Positions 46,130-57,220 of a stretch of DNA of 64,000 nucleotides are shown here, piece after piece (position 1 is the stretch's first letter; every line of letters begins with the position of its first letter). The stretch lies in NCBI RefSeq assembly GCF_902459505.1, contig NC_047095.1, forward strand, positions 119,537,380 to 119,601,379. The letters are read 5' to 3'. Origin of the DNA: Geotrypetes seraphini. Lineage: Eukaryota > Chordata > Amphibia > Gymnophiona > Dermophiidae. The translations under genes were made by a program, and so were the position numbers. The notes beneath the pieces were generated by a model. The model was given only the letters and a program-made list of their open reading frames with translations, was not told the DNA's origin and did not search any database.

Positions 46130-46434
46130 AACAAAAACCGCACGAGCTACCGCTCCCTCTTCCCGGGCCTGCTTGCCTGGGGGGCTGTGACGTCATTCCC
46201 AGCGCCGGCTCTCGCCGACACGCCCATACGACGCGACGCCCTGGGCGAAGCGGAGTTCCGGGGCGGGTGACGTCACGTCCGCCGACTGCGGGTGGTTGGT
46301 TTCGAGGGGGGGCGTGGCTGAGGCGGGTGTTGTACTCTTTCTCCCTGGTGCAGGTCACATAAACTATGTGAAGAACCTGTTTGTCCGACATGGCTATTTG
46401 TCTCTCTAAATGTTTACAAAAAAGCTAACTTGCC
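46130..46434. promoter_or_regulatory. Bidirectional CpG-rich promoter of DXO and STK19
   Basis: The interval between DXO (leftward) and STK19 (rightward) is GC- and CpG-rich, in contrast to the AT-rich repeats around it. It contains two perfect CRE sites (TGACGTCA) near 46188 and 46267, the second continuing into CACGTCC, and a GGGGCGGG GC box near 46259. No TATA box is seen. STK19 starts at 46435; the non-coding first exon of DXO should be here on the minus strand. Confidence 0.65.
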
Positions 46435-49400
46435 ATGAACAGGAAAAGGCGTTTGATCTCGGACACGTTTAAAGCAAAGAAGAGGAAAGGGAACCCCGGA
46501 AAAGGTTGTGAGAATGATGCCTCTCATTCCCTCTTCCCAGGTAACCTGGGGTTTCCTTTGTGGGGTGGGGGGGGGACGAAGAGGAAGACTTAGCAGATAA
46601 GGACAGGTTGTTCACCCTCTCCAAGGTGGAGAGAACAGGGATCTCAAAGTCCCTTCTCGAGAGCCATATTCCATTCGGGTTTTCAGGATTTCCCCAATGA
46701 ATATGCACGAGATCTACGTGCATGCAATGCTTTCAATGCATATTCATTGGGGAAATCCTGAAAACCCGAATGGAATATGGCTCTCGAGGAGGGACTTTGA
46801 GATCCCTGAGTAATGCTATCCCTCCTTTCCTCTAGGGCCGCAATCCAGTTGGGTTGTCAGGATTTCCCCAATGAATATGCACGAGATCTACGTGCATGCA
46901 ATGCTTTCAATGCATATTCATTGGGGAAATCCTGAAAACCCGAATGGAATATGGCTCTCGAGGAGGGACTTTGAGATCCCTGAGTAATGCTATCCCTCCT
47001 TTCCTCTAGGGCCGCAATCCAGTTGGGTTGTCAGGATTTCCCCAATGAATATGCACGAGATCTACGTGCATGCAATGCTTTCAATGCATATTCATTGGGG
47101 AAATCCTGAAAACCCGAATGGAATATGGCTCTCGAGGAGGGACTTTGAGATCCCTGAGTAATGCTATCCCTCCTTTCCTCTAGGGCCGAAATCCAGTTGG
47201 GTTGTCAGGATTTCCCCAATGAATATGCACGAGATCTACGTGCATGCAATGCTTTCAATGCATATTCATTGGGGAAATCCTGAAAACCCGAATGGAATAT
47301 GGCTCTCGAGGAGGGACTTTGAGATCCCTGAATAATACTATCCCTCCTTTCCTCTAGGGCAGGAGTGTCAAAGTCTCCTCAAGGGCCGCAATCCAGTTGG
47401 GTTTTCAGGATTTCCCCAATGAATATGCACGAGATCTAATTGCATGCACTGCTTTCATTGTATACTAATAGATCTCATGCATATTTATTGGGGAAATCCT
47501 GAAAACCCGACTGGATTGCGGCCCTCAAGGAAGGACTTTGACACCCCTAGTCTACAGAGATCCTACTCATTCTGTGTTGTGGCCTTGCTGTTACTAATTG
47601 ATGAGGTGACCATCTTTATCATCATTCTTGTTCTATACAAACCATTTAAGTGTGGTACAGGTGGAAGAACGAATTAAAATAGTCACCTAAGGAAGAATAC
47701 AAGCATGCTATAACTTATTTTTGGGTGGCATTGTAGGGTCCAGTGGCATAATAAGGGGGGGGGGGGTCCGCAGCACGAGCAGCAACCCCCAATCTGCTGT
47801 TGTGCCAGCGTCGGCTCCTTCTCTGATGTCACTTCCTGGACCCACGCCTAAGAAGTGACATCAGAGGAAGAGCTGACGCTGGCATGCCAGCGGCTTGGGG
47901 GAAGGGAAACGGCGCACGCATGGCAGGAGGGGGTGGGGAAGGAGCATGGAGGAGGCACGCCAATGCCCCAGGTGCCTCTCACCATTGCTACACTACTGGT
48001 AGGGTCATTCAGTGCTGTGCAGCGGCAGAGTTGGGGGAATGGAAACAGATTACCCAACATTTGGAAGCAAAGAGCACTGTAGATTAATGTGCTTCCAGCT
48101 TTTTTTGTTTTTGCGTTTTAGAAATGCGAACACCATAATCAGAAATATTCACACAAAATTTTTAAAAAAGTGTCTATCAAAGTTTAACAATTATGGCTTA
48201 GTAATATTTTGTATACCACCTTTGTTTTTGGTTAAAGCAAGACAGAAAAGAATTCCATAACTTACTAGGACAGAGAGCAAGGTGGTAGCTGAAAAGAAGA
48301 GAATTAAAAATTGTCCAGGAAAGCGTGTCAAGCTCAGGCTCCATATGCCAGAGTAAAGAGATGAGTCTTAAGATTCTAGTTGCAGAGTAGGAGGTAGAGA
48401 ATTCCGTAGCAGAGAGCTCTGTTGGAAAATGTGCCGAAGATGGAGCCAGAAGAACCAGTTGACGTCCATTAGAAGAGCGAAGAAAGTGAGGCGTTAAAGA
48501 GAAATAGAAGTCTAAATAGACATGGTAGGGAAGGACAATTGAGGGCTTTGTGAACTAGCAAACAGACCTGAAACTGAATACAAAATTGGATTTTAAGCCA
48601 GCAGTGAAGAATGAGCAAAGGCGTGATATGCTCAAATGTACTAGCCTGAGATAAGATACTGCGTTGGGAGCAGCGCAGAGCATTCAGTGCAGCTCTCTGC
48701 GCTAATAACCTCTATCGCGGTTTAGTAAAACGGGGATTATTTTAAGAATGAAATTAGTGTCGGTGCTCTCATAGGTTGTACAGTTAAATGTCTCTAAAAC
48801 AGGTAGGATCCAAGTGACATTTTACAAAGCCTCAAAATGGTGATTTCATAATGAAAGAAAGGAACCACTGTTTCCTGTAGCTTACATAATGATTACTGTT
48901 AATTGTTTGACGTGGGTGTCATAGCTTTGATGTCTTGTTTTGATGCTGTTTCAGGGGTAGCACAGGATGCCCAGGGGGCACTGCGATATCTGGCATTTCT
49001 CTTCCCCCGTAAATTTTTTAACAATTCTCTGCCGCCCATGGTCTTTAAACACCAGATCTACAGTCTCGTTCGGGATAAGACAGCGGTGGATCGACAGCTG
49101 GTAAGTGTTTTAAGTCAATGAGGTCTGCTTTGTCAGGCCCCTGAAAGAACTCGGGTCAAGACTTCTGTGTATTAGAGCAGGGCTTCCCAAAACTATGGGT
49201 CGTGAACCCGACCTCAATCGGGAAATACGTAGACATGTCATTTCCTTGTGCTTCAGAGTCGCTGGCTTCACTGCGGCCTTGGGGGTCATAGCCCAAGAAA
49301 AGATTGGTAAGCACTGGAGTCCTTTCCTAGGACATAGGAACATTGCAAAAGTTATCTTGTAACAGCTTTTGCTAACTAAAAAATGTTGCAAGCCTGGTTT

Positions 49401-52400
49401 TACCTTATATGGATTGTACTCTGGAAATTAAGAAATACAGGAAAAACTGTGTACAAGTAATACATGGGTATTTGGTTGAAAAATAAAACGGGACCCCCCC
49501 CTTACATCAATTCAAAATATTTTGCAATTGTTGAAACATTAAGTATGACCTTTCTTAAAACCAGAAGTTCTTTCCACAACCACTGGCAATGTGTTCCAGA
49601 GCGTAACTATTCTCTGAGTGAAAAAATATTTCCTCCTATTGGTTTTAAAAGTTTTACTCTGTAACTTCGAGTGTCCCCTAGTCTTTGTAAATCTTAATGC
49701 ACTAAAAAATTGATCCACTTGTACCCATTCTACACCACTCAGGATTTTGTAGACTTCGATCATATCTCCCCTCAGCCTTCTCTTTTCCAAGCTGAAGAGC
49801 CCTAACTGCTTTAGTCTTTCCTCATACAAGATGAGTTCCATCCCCTTTATCATCTTGGTCGCTCTTCTTTGAACCTTTTCTAGTGCCGCTATATCTTTTT
49901 CGAGATAAGGAAACCAATGGTGCACAATTCCCTCACACCCCTTTTCCCCTTTTGTGATTTGTACCGCAGAACGAGCTAAAAGACCGAGGGGAAATCCGCT
50001 TGTTCCAGCATGGGTTCTCTGCAGATGTATTTGGCATGGTTTTCACAGAAGATTACAGGGACCGAGTGCTAGCGGGCAGCGCAGGCAAGGACTACTCACT
50101 GACAGTGCAGAAGTTTCTAGAATCTGTGTTGACCTCCTGCTCTGATCTCAGCTTCAGCAAGGAGAAAATGATACAGGAGTTCTCCTTCCAGGACAGGCAG
50201 ATCACGTAAGGGCAATTGCCTTTTTTGAGGTGATGTCTCCAAATGAGGGTTGTTGTTTTTGTTTTTTTTTTTAATTTCTTTATTTGAACAAGTTAAATGA
50301 CATTACATTATTGATAAGCATCACTGTACATTGCTTCCAGAGTGGTCAGCGTAATATCTCTAAACATTTCTGTACTGTATGGGGGTTGAGTTTTGTGTGT
50401 ATTGCGACAGGAGTGAAACTTGCATGTGTTCCAGATTAGGGGACACATTTTTCACCGTCCCCGCAGGAACTCATTTTTCTGTCCCTGTGAGTTCTTTTCC
50501 TGCCCCTGCCTCATTCCTGTAAGCTCTGTCCTCATCTGCACAAGCCTCAAACACTTTAAAATCATGAGTTCGAGGCTTGTGCAGTTAAGGCAGAGCTTAC
50601 AGGACAGGGACAGTGGAACGAGGAAATTGAGTTCCTGCGGGGTTGGGGACAAATTTGTCTCCATGTCATTCTCTATGTCAGAAATTATTTATTATGGATT
50701 CCTCTATATATTTTTTCAGTAAGGGTGTTGAGACAGACTTATTCTAGACCACCTAAAATTAAGCGCTTAACAATTGAAAAAACACTCATAATTCATTGCA
50801 ATTACATGATAATTTCATCCTCCTAAAATAATGTTTGAGAGCTCAATGAACTTACACTGTAGCTGTCCCATTAAATAAAGGGCAATAACCACAGCTTAGA
50901 ATTCTTATTAAATGTGCCTCCCAAATAGTTTCTGCACTGGGAGTCTTAGAATGAATCTGGTGTTCGTACAATCACTCTCAGTCCAGGAATGCCAGAGTGA
51001 AAACGCCTTCCAGTGGTTTTGCTGACCACTGTTTTCCGTGATACATTGCAGGGAGCTGGTGAAGGCTGGAGTGCTGACCGTGAGGGATGCAGGGAGCTGG
51101 TGGCTGGCCGTGCCTGGAGCCGGACGCTTTGTAAAACATTTTCTGCTTGGTATGTATATACTGAGACAAGGGCCGTGGGGTTGGAGTCGGAAGGAATTTT
51201 GGGTGGTCAGTCAATAAAAATGCACTGACTCTTGACTCCAGCTTCAAGGTAAAACATACAACATTATAAAATTTAGTAAAGTTAATTTTATACTTTGTCC
51301 TGATATAAAGTACTGGTAAAATAAGTTATATATACTAGTTACCAGTACTTTATTGTATACTGTATACTCGAATATAAACCTGTTTGAGTATAAACCAAGA
51401 TACGGTTTTCCCCCTTTTTTGGGAAGAAAACTGTTAACTCGAATATAAAAGGGTGGGGGGGTATTATATTCAAGGGTATAGTAACTCCCCCCCCACCCAC
51501 CTGGTGATAGGCATTTAAGGCAGAACTTCAGTTTCTGCGGCGAACTTGGAAGGGCTTGTGGCAGGTATGCTCTGGAAAATGAGGCTGGAAGGAAAATGGA
51601 GTAAAGTGAGACCCTGTTGGAAACAGGATACTGGGCTTGATGGACCTTCTGTCTGTTCCAGTATGTCAGTTCTTATGTGAGCTAATTATAGGACAATCGA
51701 GCCATTTTTAACTTTTGTATCATTGTAAACCGACCAGATATTTGTGATGGTCGGTATATCAAAATATGAATAAACTTGAAACTTGATGAGGTTGGCTCTT
51801 AGGCATTGGTGGAATGAGGCATTATGACATCACAATCTCAGCTCTGGAATGTTGCTACTCTTTGGGTTTCTTCCAGGTACTTGGGACCTGGGTTGGCCAC
51901 TGTTGGAAGCAGGATACTGGGCTCGATGAACCTTCGCTCTGTCCCAGTATGGCAGTTCTTATGTGAGCCAAGGATAGGCCAATCAAGCCATTGTGACATC
52001 ACTGCTGAGGTTGGCTCTTAGGCATTGGTGGAATGAGGCATTATGACATCACAATCTCAGCTCAGGAATGTTGCTACTCTTTGGGTTTCTGCCAGGTACT
52101 TGGGACCTGGGTTGGCCACTGTTGGAAGCAGGATACTGGGCTCGATGAACCTTCGCTCTGTCCCAGTATGGCAGCTCTTATGTGAGCCAAGGATAGGCCA
52201 ATCAAGCCATTGTGACATCACTGCTGAGGTTGGCTCTTAGGCATTGGTGGAATGAGGCATTATGACATCACAATCTCAGCTCAGGAATGTTGCTACTCTT
52301 TGGGTTTCTGCCAGGTACTTGGGACCTAGGTTGGAAACAGGATGCTGGGCTTGATGGACCTTCGGTTTGTCCCAGTATGGCAATCCTTAGGTTCTTATGT

Positions 52401-53581
52401 ACGTGAGTAAGAAGAGTTTTAATGAGTAAGCGTACAACTGTGTTTGCTACTCTCAGGTCGCAAGGCCTTGCTGGGAATGATCAGGAAAACCAAGTACAAG
52501 GAAGTGATGCTGTCGGACCTGCAGGGCCGCAAGGTACCAACATCCATGAAACTGGGGCTGGAGTACCACATCCACGACATCATCGGGGCCGAGCTGGTCG
52601 ACTGGTAATATATTGCAGCTTGTAAGGGATGGCAGTAACAGAAACAAAACCTTTTTTTTCCCCTTGTCAGCTGATGCCACTGCTGTTCAGAAACACAGCC
52701 ACAGCTTTGTAGTCCATTGCCACTCTGCAGTACACACAAAAAATGTTTTTCAAAAAATTCATCCAAATATCTTAACCCCTCCTCTTTTACCTCCAGAAGA
52801 TTCACCTACCTTCAGATAACCTTCCCCCAAATGACCCACCTTAACACCTTCCAATTAAACAAATACCATAAATAGATTGTAACCTACCCTCTCTAACTGC
52901 ATTCCATATGTATTTTTCATACAGTTCTTCACTGTCAGTTTAATTTCCATCCTATAAATTCACATAGAATTTTTCTTTTTTCAACCATCTTTATTTTCTC
53001 TTCTTTATTAATTTCCAGGTACTTTAGTTAGATTGTGAGCCTTCGGGACAGTAAGGGAATTTTTTAAGTATCTTCTTACTTCTCATTTATAATCTTAATG
53101 TATATTTTCTTCAAACCACTTAGAACCTAACGGATGTAGCGGTATATAAGAAATAAATTACATTACATTACAAAGCAACCTTAATCTGTAAAATCAGGCG
53201 GGTTGGAGCTCAAGGTTGTAGAGAGAGCATTCAACACTCGGCTATCCCACAAATACATCAGAATTGCTTAGCTGAAGATATAAACTTGATTACTGAAAAG
53301 AGAAATGGGGTGGGGGGGGGGTTTGAAATCATACTGCTGCTGAAAGTCAGACTCGTTTCAAATATTTAAAATTTTACAAATATTTTAATGGCTGATATTG
53401 AGAGCAGGGCAGTTGAGTTTTTATAATGAAAGAAACAGCTGTGTGAAGAATTGAGAATGAAGTCCTAAGATGCTGGTTCTGTGTAGTCTTCAGCTGCCGT
53501 CTCGCTAATGTCTGCTCTTTTCCTTCTTTCTTCAGTGTCGCCACCACGTCAGGGACGCTGCTGCGCCTGGCAGACGCGTGA
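46435..53581 (+). CDS. STK19: STK19 (winged-helix protein, WHR1-type), complete
   Basis: Six exons with matching phases: 46435-46540, 48955-49100, 49970-50205, 51052-51149, 52457-52604 and 53536-53581, 259 aa (human short form about 254). The start MNRKRRLISDTFKAKKRK matches the basic N-terminus of the family; LFPRKFFNNSLPPMVFKHQI, GFSADVFGMVFTEDY, KAGVLTVRDAGSWWLAVPGA, GRFVKHF, YHIHDIIGAELVD and TTSGTLLRL follow in order. Despite its name no protein-kinase motif is present; the protein is known as a tandem winged-helix DNA-binding factor of transcription-coupled repair. Introns 1, 2 and 4 carry repeat arrays and LINE fragments. Splice donors and acceptors are canonical throughout, so the gene appears intact. 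Confidence 0.95.
46628..47362. repeat. ~173-bp tandem array of a fold-back unit, STK19 intron 1
   Basis: Each unit is a near-perfect palindrome (GATTTCCCCAATGAATATGC and its inverse) joined by GGGACTTTGAGATCCCTGAG and TAATGCTATCCCTCCTTTCC. Units begin at about 46663, 46836, 47009 and 47183. The copies are nearly identical. It seems to have arisen from the dispersed MITE at 47362-47555. Confidence 0.85.
47362..47555. mobile_element. Fold-back hAT MITE
   Basis: Reads GCAGGAGTGTCAAAGTC at the left and GACTTTGACACCCCTAG at the right, with the arms CAGTTGGGTTTTCAGGATTT and inverse. Same family as 56037-56228. Confidence 0.75.
47741..47998. mobile_element. hAT MITE with exact 8-bp duplication
   Basis: Starts CAGTGGCATAATAAGG, ends CACCATTGCTACACTACTG. 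GTAGGGTC flanks both sides (47733-47740 and 47999-48006). Inside, CTGATGTCACTTCCTGG and AGAAGTGACATCAGAGG form a fold-back. Confidence 0.85.
48270..48745. repeat. Unclassified repeat and half of a fold-back MITE
   Basis: Contains GGAGGTAGAGAATTCCGTAG and GAGCAAAGGCGTGATATGCT, of a type seen elsewhere in fragments. 48645-48745 ends CGCGGTTTAGTAAAACGGGG, the CCCTTTTACTAAACCGCG MITE family. Confidence 0.4.
49540..49935 (-). repeat. CR1-like LINE ORF2 C-terminus
   Basis: Minus-strand translation HHWFPYLEKDIAALEKVQRR, ATKMIKGM and EKRRLRGDMIEVYKILSGVE, uninterrupted for 128 codons. It ends 34 bases before STK19 exon 3. Confidence 0.8.
50430..50695. mobile_element. Inverted-repeat element related to the 17.3-kb hAT
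   Basis: CACCGTCCCCGCAGGAACTC at the left and GAGTTCCTGCGGGGTTGGGG at the right are inverted, and GACATGTCATTCTCTA-like text closes it. Inside, AAGCCTCAAACACTTTAAAA and its inverse make a second fold-back. The GGGGAC theme matches the termini of 17309-18983. Confidence 0.5.
51600..52400 (+). repeat. 219-bp tandem array of CR1-like tails, STK19 intron 4
   Basis: The segment ATGACATCACAATCTCAGCT recurs at 51824, 52043 and about 52262 (period 219), each unit running through GGCTCGATGAACCTTCGCTC to the TTCTTATG end. The copies differ by a few bases. The last unit ends with a normal GGTTCTTATG tail. Confidence 0.9.
53120..53175 (-). repeat. (TAATG)n-tailed repeat end
   Basis: AACCTAACGGATGTAGCGGT and ATATAAGAAATAAATTACAT match in reverse the element at 12.75 kb. 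Another end is at 54174-54215. Confidence 0.6.
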
Positions 53582-54022
53582 TCAAGAAAGTCTGTTCCCA
53601 TGGAGTTTCCCTCATTCCGCTGAAAGGCTTTTTAACACCTGTGTTAGCTCTGTGCAATTTTAATTCCCTTGCTGGGGAAGCCAAAAAAAATAAACAAAAC
53701 AAAAACAACCAACAGAATTTTTTTTCTATAGCAGCCTCTCCCAGTGTGATACTTCATCCTGTAGACTCTTCCCCCCACTCCCAATCTGAGGAAGAAAAGG
53801 GACTTTTCAAGATTTTCTGTGAATCACTTGCTGTTCAAAGGAAAAAAAACCAAAAACTTTTTTTTTCTATAGATATTTGGTTTTGTAGTAACGCTTAAAG
53901 AAGAAATTATCCTGAACATGGGCAGCCTTGAGTTATGGATTTGGGCAAGGTGTAAGGAAAATGTGGGAGCAGGTTATTAGCAATGTCTACTTCACCGAGA
54001 AAGATAGATAGATATATTTTTT

Positions 54023-54028
54023 AATAAA
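54023..54028 (+). terminator. Candidate poly(A) signal of STK19
   Basis: AATAAA lies about 440 bases after the stop codon. A second AATAAA at 54727-54732 in the sequence TTTTGCAATAAACG is an alternative distal site. Confidence 0.4.
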
Positions 54029-54859
54029 TTAATTTGGTTTTGATTTGGAGCAGCAACGTGTGATACTCTGCCTATGGGTTTATGCATTCGTACCACAGAT
54101 CGGGCCTTTTGAAAAGGGGGGAAAAGAAGGCAAACGGTGTCTTCAGTTTTAGAAACATTCAAGCAAAAGAAATAGCGGTATATAAGAAATAAATTACATT
54201 ACATTACATTACAAATCCTGAACTTTGTTCCACTATCTATGCAGTAACTGAACGTACATTTTGACAAGGCAAGAGCAATGAGTTGCTGCAATAGGTTACA
54301 CAGCACCCATGGGGAGTGCAGAGAACTCTCTAGGGTTGCAAGCCGATTCGATGTACATTGGTTTGAGCTAAACCCAAATGACCCTAATTATTTCTTCAGT
54401 CTTCATTTTGCAATAAGAACAGCCATAACGCTACTGCCAGGAGCATTCATTTATACACAGGAATATTAGCTCCCCCCCCAGTATCCTTTGTGCTTTAGTG
54501 TCACTTTGCAGTAACTAAATGTGAACTACAGCAAATTGAGCCATAGTTCTGGAGATGTGCGTCCACGTCCACACAGCATCAAAAGGGATCAGATATAATA
54601 CTTCCTTTATATTGAAACTGCTTTTATAAGTCACATAAGGCATGTGACTATATCTATTGTTTTGACATGGATGTAACAGTTCAGTTTTTTGTTTTATTAT
54701 TATTGTAAACCTTGTAATGCTTTTGCAATAAACGTGTCTAATTAAATTATGTTACATGGGACCAAGACTAGATTTAGGATTATGATGTCTGTATATAAAG
54801 GGACTAGGGGGGCGGTGAATTGGGGATCCCAAACCCCCAGTTTTTTGACTCGTTGCTTA

Positions 54860-54990
54860 ATTCAGAGGTTCCCAACCCTGATCCTGCACATGCTGCCTCC
54901 ACTGCAGGCTGGTCTCATGAATATTCATTCTGGATATCCTGAAAACCTGAGTGACTGGGATGCCTCCAGGATCAGGTTTGGGCACCACTC
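54860..54990. mobile_element. Fold-back hAT MITE fragment
   Basis: Contains AGAGGTTCCCAACCCTGATC and CTGGATATCCTGAAAACCTG, then ATCAGGTTTGGGCACCACTC. Family of 61600-61795. Confidence 0.55.
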
Positions 54991-55340
54991 ACTTAAATGC
55001 AGCCCTGCCTGCGACTTTAATGCTCCGTCCCCAACATGGTGTGCCAAAATGTTTTGTTTGTATCTGGGACATTGTGCTGTTTCTCCAGGATGTGATGATA
55101 ATTAGAGGGAGGGGCTCACTATGTTGCCTTACCACAGTTTCTGTTGGATTTACAATAAACGGTATCTGTGATTATACTATGTGTGTTTTGCATACACCTT
55201 CCATTGGCAGTGGCATGTTTGTGTATGTTCATGCGTGTATTAGTGCTGCTTATCTGTGGTATATGTGTATATCTACTAGTGCCCAATTTGCTGATTCAGA
55301 TCCAAAATCGGACTCACCACTTCAATACATACCTCTAGGC

Positions 55341-55515
55341 CAGGGGTAGGGAACTCCGGTCCTCGAGGGCCGCAATCCAGTTGGGTTTTCAGGATTTCCC
55401 CAATGAATATGCATGAGATCTATGTGCATGCACTGCTTTCAATGCATATTCATTGGGGAAATCCTGAAAACCCGACTGGAATATGGCTCTCGAGGACCGG
55501 AGTTCCCTACCCCTG
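55341..55515. mobile_element. Fold-back hAT MITE, exact 8-bp duplication
   Basis: CAGGGGTAGGGAACTCCGGT at the left and its inverse at the right; CTCTAGGC flanks both sides (55333-55340 and 55516-55523). Nearly the whole 175 bases fold back on themselves. Confidence 0.88.
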
Positions 55516-55879
55516 CTCTAGGCGGTGGCGGTGAATGGCTAGCAAATGCAGGCTCTGAACGGGCTTATTCGTGTCCTGTCCCGCTGGAGTCTTCCCTCTG
55601 CTGCGTTGCTGATGATGTCACTGATGACACGGCAGAGAGAAGCCCTGGCAGCGCAGGCTGTGAACAAGCCTGTGCTAGCTGTCCACCGCTGCGGCTCTGG
55701 AGGTATGTCAGGCCTCACGGAGGTGGGAGGGGTCGGTTGGGAAGTGCTGCACAGAGGGACTGGAGGGAGAATCAAATCTATTCAATAGGCTGAATCGAAA
55801 ATTTTTTCCCTGAATCGGGCAGCACTAATATATACATTAAAGAGCAAATGATGGCAGATAAAAGACCGCAGGACCTATC

Positions 55880-56790
55880 CATACCAATTACTGCTGTCCA
55901 ATACTGACCGGATAAATGTAATATTGGGGCATGTTAGGGAGGTAAAGTTCTTAAATGAAATCAGGGACTCTCTTTATGGAGCATCTGATCCAGGAACCAA
56001 CAAAAAGGGGGAGCAATTCTAGACTTGTCCTTAGTGCAGGGGTGTCAAAGTCCTTCCTCGAGGGCCGCAATCCAGTCGGGTTTTTAGGATTTCCCCAATG
56101 AATATGCATGAGATGTATTAGCATACAATGAAAGCAGTGCATGCAAATAGATCTCATGTATATTCATTGGGGAAATCCTGAAAACCCGACTGGATTGCGG
56201 CCCACGAGGAGGGACTTTGACACCCCTGCCTTAGTGGAACACATGATTTGGTTCTGAGGTTACTTGACAATAGTGATGGTAATCCAATTGGAAATCCAAT
56301 ATATGTTAGCATTTAACTTTCAGCTAGAGAAGACTGAAAAAAAATGAGGGAAATGGTTTAAAAAAGACCTTAGAGGAGCAGCTACAAAGGTCAAAAATTT
56401 ACATCAGGCATGGATATTGTTCAAAAATACCATCCTGGAGCCCCAGACCAGATTGCATATCCCATGTATTATTAAAAAAAGGTGGTAGGAAGGCCAGATA
56501 ACTGGTATAGTTAACAAATGAGGTGAAGGAAGCTATATGAGCTAAAAAAAAAAAAATCCTTCATAAAGTGGAAGAAGGATCTGACTGAAGATAAGCATAA
56601 GAAATTGAAAGTCAGATGTAAGGAAGACAAATAGATTTTGAAAAGAAGCTTGCCTTGGAGGCAAAAACACATCATAAAAACTTTTTTAGGTATAACGGAA
56701 GCAAGAAGCCAGTAAAAAGCCATAGTAGAAATAGTAAATTAATTAATTGCTCTAGTCTTCACTGACAAAGATCATGAACACGGAAAATGA
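55880..56790 (+). repeat. CR1-like LINE endonuclease-region remnant
   Basis: AAATCAGGGACTCTCTTTAT to ACAAAAAGGGGGAGCAATTC reads like the GGA.LDLVL segment that ends the endonuclease domain of CR1-like LINEs. A fold-back MITE at 56037 interrupts it. Heavily degenerate. Further RT-region pieces lie at 58490-58800. Confidence 0.5.
56037..56228. mobile_element. Fold-back hAT MITE, exact 8-bp duplication
   Basis: CAGGGGTGTCAAAGTCCTTC at the left, the inverse at the right; CCTTAGTG flanks it (56029-56036 and 56229-56236). The centre carries ATGCAAAT. Confidence 0.88.
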
Positions 56791-56894
56791 TGAAGATTTT
56801 GAGCATGAATTTGATAGAAGTTGTAAAGGATTTCAATCTCCTGTACTCTTTTGTAAACAAAGAAGCAACTAGCAGGGAGGAAATACTTGGTCAC

Positions 56895-57220
56895 TCTTCA
56901 ATGAAGGCTCTTGACAAAGTATTCAAAGGCAAGAAGGTAACACTCCGAACGAAGGCCAGGCTTGTCCACGCACTCATTTTCTCAGTGGTCAGTTCCGTAT
57001 GCGAAAGCTGGACCCTACGGAAATGAGACAGAAAAAGATTGACGGTGTTGGAGAAGGATTTTAGGCATGCTGTGGACCACCAGAAGAACTAACATTGATT
57101 CTGGAAGAGATCAAACCGGCTATGTCATTCGAAGCTCAAATGATGACGTTACAACTGTCTTATTTTGGTCACACCATCAGAGGAGAGAGATTGCTGGAGA
57201 AGGACATCATGTTTGGGAAG
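56895..57220 (+). repeat. RTE/BovB-like LINE C-terminus, first part
   Basis: Broken frames give HSSMKALDKVFKGKKVTL, TKARLVHALIFSVVSSV and CESWTLRK, then H-with-S-E-like text, matching the BovB-type C-terminus (KAMVFPVVMYGCESWT.KK). It resumes at 58281-58430 (KIKGTRQRGQ, SWLDVLKTTMGMTVEDL). Confidence 0.7.

Noticed and set aside
46104-46391. 95-codon minus-strand ORF between DXO and STK19
   Set aside because: It lies in the CpG-rich promoter and shows no domain; an open frame is expected by composition. The region may hold the DXO non-coding exon.
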